Translations under genes and position numbers: made by a program
The notes under the pieces: model-generated
The model's input: the letters and a program-made list of their open reading frames with translations, nothing else
What the model was told of the DNA's origin: nothing
The model's database searches: none
Origin: Treponema sp.
GTDB taxonomy: Bacteria > Spirochaetota > Spirochaetia > Treponematales > Breznakiellaceae
Direction of reading: 5' to 3'
NCBI GenBank assembly: GCA_031266255.1
Contig: JAISBK010000049.1
Span: 1-11,923, forward strand
Length of the DNA: 11,923 bases
Shown here: positions 6,340 through 11,923 of the stretch, one piece after another
How positions within the stretch are numbered: position 1 is the first letter of the stretch
Layout: each line of letters begins with the position of its first letter

Positions 6340-7174
6340 ATTTGTGGTAATTGTGGGGGAGATGTTCTCTTACACCTTCATTGTTCGGGCGGTGTTAGTG
6401 GGTTTTCTCGTCTCCCTCTGCGCCAGCCTGTTGGGGGTAAGCCTGGTCTTGAAACGGTATTCCATGATCGGCGACGGCTTGTCTCATGTGGGATTCGGCG
6501 CCCTGGCTATTGCGACGGCGGTGCATTTGGCACCGCTTACCGTCTCCATCCCCATTGTGGTGTTGGCAGCTTTTCTCCTCTTGCGCTTGAATGAACACGC
6601 CCGGATCAAGGGGGATGCTGCCATTGCCCTGATTTCAACCGGAGCCTTAGCCATCGGAGTGGTGGTGATTTCCATGACCACGGGTATGAACACCGATGTC
6701 TGCAATTACCTATTCGGCAGTATCCTTGCTATGAGTAAAAGCGATGTGTATCTCAGTGTCATCCTCTCGGTAGTGGTGTTAACCTTGTTTATCCTTTTCT
6801 ATCATAAAATTTTCGCCGTAACCTTTGACGAAACCTTTGCCAAAGCAACGGGTACCAAAACCGGAATATACAACATGCTCATCGCGTTCTTGACCGCGGT
6901 TACGATTGTTTTAGGCATGCGAATGATGGGGGCGCTGCTTATTTCCGCGCTTATTATCTTTCCTGCGCTCACCAGTATGCGCCTCTGCAAGCGTTTCAAA
7001 ACGGTTACCCTCTGTTCAGGGTTTGTTTCCGCGGGGTGTTTCCTGATCGGTGTGGTAATTTCATATATCTACGCCACCCCCACCGGGGCCAGTGTGGTGC
7101 TGGTGAATATAACCGCCTTCTTTGTGTTTTGGGGCATCCGTACTATTCGTTGTAAGGTAGCTCAGGGGGCTTGA
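6326..7174 (+). CDS. znuB: metal ABC transporter permease, ABC-3 family
   Basis: This 282-residue polytopic inner-membrane protein is the channel half of the metal importer. Family features include LVSLCASLLGVSLVLKRYSM followed by DGLSHVGFGALAI, the signature region facing the ATPase. Next come RIKGDAAIALISTGALAIGVV and the later MRMMGALLISALIIFPALTS segment, typical of ZnuB/MntC/TroC permeases. About eight membrane helices can be seen. The start is placed at ATG 6326, preceded 6 bases earlier by GGAGG. An open frame extends back to 6188, but that part lies inside znuC and has no ribosome site or family likeness. The 14-base overlap with znuC suggests coupled translation. No substrate-binding protein gene follows, which is unusual for the family. 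Confidence 0.92.
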   Translation: MDTLEFVVIVGEMFSYTFIVRAVLVGFLVSLCASLLGVSLVLKRYSMIGDGLSHVGFGALAIATAVHLAPLTVSIPIVVLAAFLLLRLNEHARIKGDAAIALISTGALAIGVVVISMTTGMNTDVCNYLFGSILAMSKSDVYLSVILSVVVLTLFILFYHKIFAVTFDETFAKATGTKTGIYNMLIAFLTAVTIVLGMRMMGALLISALIIFPALTSMRLCKRFKTVTLCSGFVSAGCFLIGVVISYIYATPTGASVVLVNITAFFVFWGIRTIRCKVAQGA

Positions 7175-7234
7175 AGATGGTAGCTTTTTTTAGGTGAAAT
7201 TGGTTCCATACATTACTTTAAGGAGTATAACAAT

Positions 7235-7903
7235 ATGAAAAACATGCGGAGATTACCCCGAACTTTATGCCTATACCTACTTTGTGTGGGCGTGCTTTGG
7301 GTAAGCGGATGTAACGGCAAGCAAGGTTCCGCCTTATCAGGACGAACCAACAAAAACGGTACGCTGGCCCCCGTCTTTTCAGGAGGGGGCAGCAGTCTAG
7401 CAAGCGTCGGCGGCTTCCTGGTGCCTGAATCCCCGGCCGCTTCATTCGGTGAAGCAGGAATTGCAGGTTTACCGGCTGATACCCAAGAGACCACTAAACG
7501 GCTGGTTAAGGTGGATGCTCAATATCAAGCCAATCAGGGACTCGTGGAAATCAGAGAAAAGATGTTCATAGCTCAAACAAACGATGTCTACCTTAACCCT
7601 GAAGAATACCTGGGTAAAACTATTAAATTGGAAGGTATCTTCCAGGTCCAATCCTATGCTGATACCGAGTCTCCTTACTACTTCGTAATCCGGTATGGCC
7701 CAGGCTGTTGCGGAACCGATGGAAACGCGGGCTTTGAGGTGATGTGGGACCAGGTAGATGCGGTTTATCCCGCGGAAGACGATTGGGTAGAGGCCATCGG
7801 CGTGCTGGGGGCTTATGAAGAAGACGGCTACCCCTATATCTGTATCAACCTCTCTTCTTTAAAGGTATTGGAAAACCGAGGTAAGGAGTTCGTTACCCAG
7901 TAA
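7235..7903 (+). CDS. lipoprotein with DUF1980/YcgQ-like Cys-Cys domain
   Basis: This 222-residue protein has a lipoprotein signal: basic N-terminus, hydrophobic core and lipobox VSGC with the lipidated Cys at residue 26. A Gly/Ser/Pro-rich linker (27-100) carries a folded domain at about 110-222 outside the membrane. That domain (NPEEYLGKTIKLEGIF, then FVIRYGPGCCGTDG, DDWVEAIGVLG, YPYICINLSSLKVLE) follows the order of the C-terminal part of DUF1980/TIGR03943 (YcgQ) proteins. Those carry a small beta-barrel-like fold with a conserved Cys-Cys. Cys158-Cys159 could bind a metal. AAGGAG 9 bases upstream fixes the start. It lies 60 bases after the metal permease and 26 bases before ruvB. A role in metal handling is inferred from context; the domain match is from memory of motifs, not a search. 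Confidence 0.7.
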   Translation: MKNMRRLPRTLCLYLLCVGVLWVSGCNGKQGSALSGRTNKNGTLAPVFSGGGSSLASVGGFLVPESPAASFGEAGIAGLPADTQETTKRLVKVDAQYQANQGLVEIREKMFIAQTNDVYLNPEEYLGKTIKLEGIFQVQSYADTESPYYFVIRYGPGCCGTDGNAGFEVMWDQVDAVYPAEDDWVEAIGVLGAYEEDGYPYICINLSSLKVLENRGKEFVTQ

Positions 7904-7929
7904 GGGGTGCTGGGGGAAGCTGGGGAAGC

Positions 7930-9036
7930 ATGGAAAAATTAAAACCGAACGACCTTCAAGGAAAAAGCCGCAGTAACACTCCTCAAAGGGACCATGATCC
8001 TGGAGTGGTACACGCGGAAAAAGTGCTCCCTGAAGATGCCCGGGACGTTTCCCTGCGCCCCCAAAACCTCAAGGAATTCGTAGGCCAAGCCGCGCTAAAG
8101 GAAAACCTGGGGATCTTCATCACCGCAGCCAAAGAGCGTAACGAAAGCCTAGATCATCTGTTTCTGATTGGCCCTCCAGGACTGGGGAAGACCACCCTTG
8201 CCCAAGTGGTGGCCCATGAATTGGGGGCGGATTTTAAGGTTACTTCTGCCCCGGCCCTGGACAAGCCAAAAGACCTGGCAGGGATCCTCACCACCATAAC
8301 TGATAAAACGGTATTTTTTATTGATGAGATCCATAGACTGAAACCGGCTATGGAAGAAATGCTGTACATTGCCATGGAGGATTATGAGTTGGACTGGATC
8401 ATCGGCCAAGGCCCGAGTGCACGAACCATCAGGATCCCTATCCCCTCCTTTACCTTGGTGGGGGCTACCACCAAGGCCGGGAATGTCTCAAGTCCCTTGA
8501 TAAGCCGTTTCGGAATAAGTTGCCGGTTCTCCTTTTATGAACAGGAGGATATGGAAGCCATCATCCGGCGTTCTGCAGGGATTCTCAAGATTTCCCTTGA
8601 TCCTGATGCCGCCTCACTCCTGGCAAAATCTTCTCGAGGGACCCCTCGAGTGGCAAACCGTCTGCTTCGGCGTATGCGTGATTTTGCCCAGGTCTTAGGA
8701 GGGGCTTCCGGGGCTTCCATTACCTCGCGTGTGGTGGAGGAAGGGCTCACCCGTCTTGAGATAGACCCGTTGGGCCTTGAACAGTACGACCGGGAGATTC
8801 TTCGAATCATCATCGAACGGTACAAGGGGGGGCCGGTAGGTGCGGAAACCCTGGCCATATCCGTGGGTGAGGCAGTGGATACCCTGGAGGATTACTATGA
8901 GCCTTACCTCATCCAATCAGGGCTGCTCCAGCGTACTCCCCGGGGCAGGCTGGTAACGGATCTGGCATACAAACACCTCAATATCCCCAAGCCTATGATC
9001 CAGGATAAAGATGAAACCAACGGATTTCTCTTTTGA
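7930..9036 (+). CDS. ruvB: Holliday junction branch migration ATPase RuvB
   Basis: This 368-residue AAA+ motor forms hexameric rings on DNA and drives branch migration of Holliday junctions with RuvA before RuvC cleavage. Visible motifs are SLRPQNLKEFVGQ (41-53), Walker A GPPGLGKTTL (81-90), Walker B VFFIDEIHRL (128-137), sensor 1 LVGATTKAG, and the arginine finger in SRFG (192-195). The C-terminal winged helix (about 285-345) includes GGPVGAETLA and TPRGR. The first 35 or so residues are a non-conserved extension. The ATG follows GGGGA closely (3 bases), so a later start cannot be excluded. ruvA is not next to it; the upstream neighbour is the lipoprotein. It overlaps queA by 26 bases, the common ruvB-queA pairing. 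Confidence 0.97.
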   Translation: MEKLKPNDLQGKSRSNTPQRDHDPGVVHAEKVLPEDARDVSLRPQNLKEFVGQAALKENLGIFITAAKERNESLDHLFLIGPPGLGKTTLAQVVAHELGADFKVTSAPALDKPKDLAGILTTITDKTVFFIDEIHRLKPAMEEMLYIAMEDYELDWIIGQGPSARTIRIPIPSFTLVGATTKAGNVSSPLISRFGISCRFSFYEQEDMEAIIRRSAGILKISLDPDAASLLAKSSRGTPRVANRLLRRMRDFAQVLGGASGASITSRVVEEGLTRLEIDPLGLEQYDREILRIIIERYKGGPVGAETLAISVGEAVDTLEDYYEPYLIQSGLLQRTPRGRLVTDLAYKHLNIPKPMIQDKDETNGFLF

Positions 9037-10030
9037 ATTACCCGACCACCTGATTGCCCAATTTCCTTCGGCAGCCCGGGGAAGCAGTCGGCTTATGGTA
9101 CTGAATCGGCGTACGGGAAGCTGGGTGCATCAGCAGGTGGCGGATGTACCGGATCTCTTGGAACCCGGTTCCCTCATGGTGTTTAATAATTCTAAAGTTC
9201 GCAACGCCCGGGTCCTGGGGATCTCCAAGGCCCAGGGGACGCCGGTGGAATTTCTCCTTTTGAAACCCCTGGATGATCATACCTGGCTGACCATGACCCA
9301 ACGAACCAAGCGCCGCCGGTTGGGAAGCAGGTATCTCTTTGCAGATGAACGGGAAGGGGAAATTACCGGAGAAGACGGGGTATATCGGCTGCTTCGGTTT
9401 GACCGGCCGGTAGATGAGGCCTGGCTTGATCGCTACGGTCATGTTCCGCTGCCGCCTTACATCAAGCGGGAAGACACCCTGTTGGACAGAGAACGGTATC
9501 AGACGGTGTATGCGAAACCGACCGGTTCTACTGCCGCGCCAACCGCAGGACTCCATTTTACCAAGGAACTCCTGGAAGCCCTTTCCCAACGGGGCATTGA
9601 GTGCGTCTTTATTACCCTCCATGTGGGCTTGGGGACCTTCCTTCCGGTACGGACCGCGTATATCGAGGACCACCCCATGCACGAGGAAGTGTTCAGCATT
9701 GACCGCCCAAGCGCCCGACAGATTACCCGGGCCAAGACCGAAGGCCGCAAGATCATTGCGGTGGGAACCACCAGTGTCCGTACCCTGGAATCGGCCTGGA
9801 AGAATGGCGGTATTGAACCAGGAGCAGGGACCACCGCGCTTTTTATCTATCCCGGCTATACCTTCAACGTGGTGGATGCGTTGTTTACCAACTTCCACAC
9901 CCCTGAATCAACCTTGCTCATGTTAGTTTCTGCGTTTGCAGGCCGGGAACCTATGCTCGCGGCGTATCAGGCAGCAATCCAGGAAGAGTATCGGTTCTAT
10001 AGTTATGGGGATGCCATGCTCATCCTGTAG
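9011..10030 (+). CDS. queA: S-adenosylmethionine:tRNA ribosyltransferase-isomerase QueA
   Basis: This 339-residue cytoplasmic enzyme transfers and isomerises the ribosyl group of SAM onto 7-aminomethyl-7-deazaguanine at tRNA position 34, making epoxyqueuosine. Family motifs run throughout: DFSFELPDHLIAQFP at the N-terminus, RLMVLNR, VFNNSKVRNAR, LPPYIKRED, RYQTVYA, the GSTAAPTAGLHFT signature, HVGLGTFLPVR, HEEVFSI, GTTSVRTLES and TNFHTPESTLLMLVSAFAG. The length is typical. The ATG at 9011 lies 26 bases inside ruvB, with AGGA 5 bases before it. It is the last gene of the operon; a hairpin begins 3 bases after its stop, and accessory DNA follows. Confidence 0.97.
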   Translation: MKPTDFSFELPDHLIAQFPSAARGSSRLMVLNRRTGSWVHQQVADVPDLLEPGSLMVFNNSKVRNARVLGISKAQGTPVEFLLLKPLDDHTWLTMTQRTKRRRLGSRYLFADEREGEITGEDGVYRLLRFDRPVDEAWLDRYGHVPLPPYIKREDTLLDRERYQTVYAKPTGSTAAPTAGLHFTKELLEALSQRGIECVFITLHVGLGTFLPVRTAYIEDHPMHEEVFSIDRPSARQITRAKTEGRKIIAVGTTSVRTLESAWKNGGIEPGAGTTALFIYPGYTFNVVDALFTNFHTPESTLLMLVSAFAGREPMLAAYQAAIQEEYRFYSYGDAMLIL

Positions 10031-10033
10031 AAG

Positions 10034-10052
10034 GAAGCGGATGTTCCGCTTC
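10034..10052 (+). terminator. hairpin directly after queA
   Basis: GAAGCGGA (10034-10041) and TCCGCTTC (10045-10052) form a perfect 8-bp stem with a TGT loop, 3 bases after the queA stop. This is the position of an intrinsic terminator, but GGTTAACC follows instead of a T-run. The expected tail may have been lost when the downstream foreign DNA was joined, so termination may be weak. Confidence 0.5.
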
Positions 10053-10200
10053 GGTTAACCCCACTATCAGAGATGCATTTGAGCAATTAAAACTAAAGCC
10101 AAGTTGGGAAGATACATATCACGATGATACCAATGAAATTGCCAAGAAAAGTATCAATGCTATTCTTGAAGATACGATACACCGAACAGCATGGTGGAGT

Positions 10201-10707
10201 ATGGTTGAAAAAGATTGCCCTGATGCACGGTTTGATGTATTGATCACCGATGTTTCTGGAGTATTTAAAAACAAGGTTTTCCCCAAAGCGTATACGATAA
10301 CCCATTCAGACGGCAATTTTGGATTAGCACTAGCAACGGGTTTAGCAGCCCTAACCTTATCTTTTGTTATTCCTGGAGTAGGTCCGGTTATTGGAGTAGT
10401 AGGTTTCAAAAGTGCTCTGAACGCTACGAAGGGTGATAAAAAAATAATAAAAGAACATTGTGTTACTGATTCGATTAATTTTATCATTAGCGATCTTATC
10501 CCTTTGATTCGGGATTTAATTGATTCGTTCTTCAATACGATCAAAAACAGGGTAAATAACTATGACCAAAAAAGATCGTATACCGGAGGATACGAAAAAG
10601 AAATAGGGCGCCTAGAATCCCAATATAACTCATTAAAAAATCTGCAAACATCCTTTTATCGCTTAGGTGGATACTCGCCCCTAGGCAGAGTTGACGTTTA
10701 CACCTAA
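10201..10707 (+). CDS. hypothetical protein, probably truncated at its 5' end
   Basis: I do not recognise this protein. From the ATG at 10201 it has 168 residues. A hydrophobic, glycine-rich stretch at about 40-69 (ALATGLAALTLSF, then VIPGVGPVIGVVGF) looks like a membrane-inserting hairpin. A hydrophobic/amphipathic part follows (90-115), and the C-terminal third (130-155) is coiled-coil-like. The same frame stays open and protein-like upstream to 10054, adding about 49 residues such as AFEQLKLKPSWEDTYHDD. There is no ATG, GTG or TTG there, and the ATG at 10201 has GGAG only 1 base before it. So the true N-terminus has probably been lost and this is likely a pseudogene. Its base use is clearly more AT-rich than queA or the transposase, a sign of transfer. 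Confidence 0.45.
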   Translation: MVEKDCPDARFDVLITDVSGVFKNKVFPKAYTITHSDGNFGLALATGLAALTLSFVIPGVGPVIGVVGFKSALNATKGDKKIIKEHCVTDSINFIISDLIPLIRDLIDSFFNTIKNRVNNYDQKRSYTGGYEKEIGRLESQYNSLKNLQTSFYRLGGYSPLGRVDVYT

Positions 10708-10820
10708 CCTGGGCGGCTGCATCCTGCCGCGCTTACGCCTGGGCCTTAACGATTAGGGCGTTCTTAAACAACATCAATAAGCGCTTCTTTGACACAAAAG
10801 ATTGTCAATAACCGGCGAAA
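10708..10820. other. intergenic junction segment between truncated gene and IS
   Basis: This gap holds no gene. It begins GC-rich, with CCTGGGC repeated at 10708-10714 and 10738-10744. A small hairpin GCGGC/GCCGC lies at 10713-10730, and a GCCTTAA/TTAGGGC hairpin with a CGA loop near 10743-10759. The segment then turns AT-rich. It looks like stitched remnants rather than a functional unit. Confidence 0.3.
10789..10808. repeat. TTGACA-N8-TGTCAA inverted repeat
   Basis: TTGACA (10789-10794) and TGTCAA (10803-10808) are perfect reverse complements 8 bases apart. The spacer, CAAAAGAT, resembles that of the inverted repeat in the rpoN/znuC region (GAAGATT, 5460-5466). It lies just outside the presumed IS end. 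Its role is unknown; it may be a regulator site or a chance palindrome. Confidence 0.3.
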
Positions 10821-10864
10821 ATGTCACCTCCAAACAGCCTAAATTCACGAGGGATTATGTCACC
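10821..10864. mobile_element. candidate end of the insertion sequence, with ATGTCACC repeats
   Basis: ATGTCACC occurs at 10821-10828 and again at 10857-10864, 36 bases apart, between the transposase stop (10873) and the neighbouring DNA. Repeated short motifs near an IS terminus commonly serve as transposase-binding sites. The outer copy is the best candidate for the element's end. The other end is outside the window, so inverted repeats and target duplication cannot be checked. Confidence 0.35.
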
Positions 10865-10872
10865 CTATCCCG

Positions 10873-11923
10873 TCAGGCGACCGCCGAACCCGGACCCTTT
10901 CCGTCCGAAAAATAGTATTTCTGGAGCAGCAGTTTCGTTACGTCCGGTAAATGCGTATCTTTTCGGCCCTTGGTCAATCCCTGTAATTCGACCGGATAAT
11001 ACCGCTTGTCGTAATACGCCTTAAAGCCGGTTTTCTCGCTGAATAAAAACTGTATTTTCTTTTTAGCCACCGGTCTGTCGGCGACTATGCGAAAGGTGAA
11101 GTTTTGAAACGAGAAGCAGCCGCAGTTGTCGGTGACCCGTTCATGGCGGACGGCCAGCAGCGTGTCAAGGTCATCTTTTTCGTCCATGGGGACAAAGGCG
11201 TTTTCACCGGATTCCGGCGGAACGGCGAATGTGCCGTTGTATTTGGCGATAAAAGCCGGGAGGGCGGCGTTGGCCTGTTCCGTACCGGTAATGCCGTTGA
11301 GTGCGAACCATACCGGCAGCCTGTCCTGTAATGTTCCCCATAGACGCTCTATACGGCCTTTGGCTTGCGGCGTATGCGCTGAAATACGGGCGATACCGAG
11401 TTTGTCGGCGATTGCACCAAACCGGGTTTTGGTGAGCGCCTTCCCGGCCAGACACTCTTCCACCGTCCAGTTTTCCTGTTTTTTGGTGTTTACGAAGAAA
11501 ATTCCGGCTTTGTCGGCGTACAATTCCAATGGAATGCCGTAACCGGTGAGTGTCTGCCTCATGAGTTCCAGGTATCCCGCCAGGCACTCGTTTTTACAGA
11601 GGTACAGGCCGATGATACGCCCCGTGGCGTCATCAATAAAGCCGTGAAGCGCCCGTCGTTCCCCGTCGCCAAACCAGTCGAAAGGCGTAGCGTCCGCCTG
11701 TACCAATTCCCCGAACCGGCTTCTCCGCTTCCGGCGGGTAAACCTTCTCCCAGTACCGCGGTGCGTGCGTTTGGATACCATCCCCGCGCCTTTGAGTATC
11801 TTCGACAGGGTGGTATAACTTATGACTATACTCTCCCGCTCCTCAAGCAACTCGCGGAAATGCGTGAAATTCGCGCCTTCATACCGGGCGCTTTTTTTCA
11901 GCGCTATTATCCTGTTCCTCAGC
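10873..11923 (-). CDS. ISNCY-type DDE transposase, N-terminus outside window
   Basis: This integrase-fold transposase is read on the minus strand from beyond the right edge to a TGA at 10873, leaving 350 visible residues. The frame stays open upstream of the TTG at 11850. That part reads as family sequence (YEGANFTHFRELL, then SYTTLSKILKGAG, a helix-turn-helix segment), so the true start lies outside. An RRKRR basic stretch precedes the catalytic core. The DDE residues are probably Asp in VQADATPFDWFG, Asp in LYADKAGIFF and Glu in GRIERLWGTLQ. The C-terminal domain follows (YYDKRYYPVELQG). It resembles transposases annotated as ISNCY in treponemes. No frameshift is seen, so the element may be active. 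Confidence 0.85.
   Translation of the reverse strand, partial: LRNRIIALKKSARYEGANFTHFRELLEERESIVISYTTLSKILKGAGMVSKRTHRGTGRRFTRRKRRSRFGELVQADATPFDWFGDGERRALHGFIDDATGRIIGLYLCKNECLAGYLELMRQTLTGYGIPLELYADKAGIFFVNTKKQENWTVEECLAGKALTKTRFGAIADKLGIARISAHTPQAKGRIERLWGTLQDRLPVWFALNGITGTEQANAALPAFIAKYNGTFAVPPESGENAFVPMDEKDDLDTLLAVRHERVTDNCGCFSFQNFTFRIVADRPVAKKKIQFLFSEKTGFKAYYDKRYYPVELQGLTKGRKDTHLPDVTKLLLQKYYFSDGKGPGSAVA

Noticed and set aside
7156..7191. GGTAGCT direct repeat followed by a 7-T run after znuB, considered as a terminator
   Set aside because: The only stem (AGCTC/GGGCT) is weak and lies about 14 bases before the T-run, so it does not form an intrinsic terminator.
9038..9898. 286-codon minus-strand open frame inside queA
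   Set aside because: It is the shadow of a well-conserved gene: no ribosome site, no recognisable domain, and composition explained by queA codon bias.
10702..10760. Integron attC-like site overlapping the stop of the truncated gene (ACCTAAC ... ATTAGGG)
   Set aside because: The left core fits RYYYAAC, but the right core lacks the essential GTT and the inner L boxes do not pair convincingly; no integrase or second site is present.

Overview
The window looks like a piece of a spirochaete chromosome, most likely Treponema of the termite-gut type. This is inferred from the moderate-to-high GC of the core genes, a groEL with no groES beside it, the rpoN-hpf pair, and an ISNCY-type transposase; no rRNA or other decisive marker is present. 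I recognise nine complete housekeeping or transport genes. Three further pieces are partial or broken: a truncated gene at the left edge, a 5'-less AT-rich gene at about 10.05-10.7 kb, and a transposase that runs off the right edge.

Layout: 1-442 holds the C-terminal end of an unrecognised protein (+) and a possible short gene remnant. 443-1593 (minus) is azlC-azlD, a branched-chain amino acid exporter pair overlapping by 4 bases. 1594-1870 is the groEL leader, with a candidate promoter and two hairpins. 1871-3517 (+) is groEL, followed by a 9-bp hairpin shared with the convergent hpf gene. 3612-5360 (minus) is rpoN followed by hpf, the classic sigma-54/ribosome-hibernation pair. 5361-5613 is a divergent regulatory region with a perfect 9-7-9 inverted repeat and a good sigma-70 promoter for the next gene.

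5614-10030 (+) reads as one tightly packed transcription unit. It encodes a metal ABC transporter ATPase and permease (znuC-znuB type), a lipoprotein with a Cys-Cys OB-like domain resembling the DUF1980/YcgQ C-terminal region, RuvB, and QueA. It ends in a hairpin directly after queA. No metal-binding substrate receptor gene is present in the cluster.

10053-11923 is accessory DNA. An AT-rich reading frame has lost its start and begins immediately after the queA hairpin. Beyond it lie a short GC-rich gap and the end of an insertion sequence with repeated ATGTCACC motifs, with its transposase on the minus strand.

I found no convincing wholly new system. The items most worth a second look are the Cys-Cys lipoprotein inside the metal-transporter operon, the inverted repeat shared between the rpoN/znuC region and the IS flank, and the truncated AT-rich gene at the queA/IS junction.
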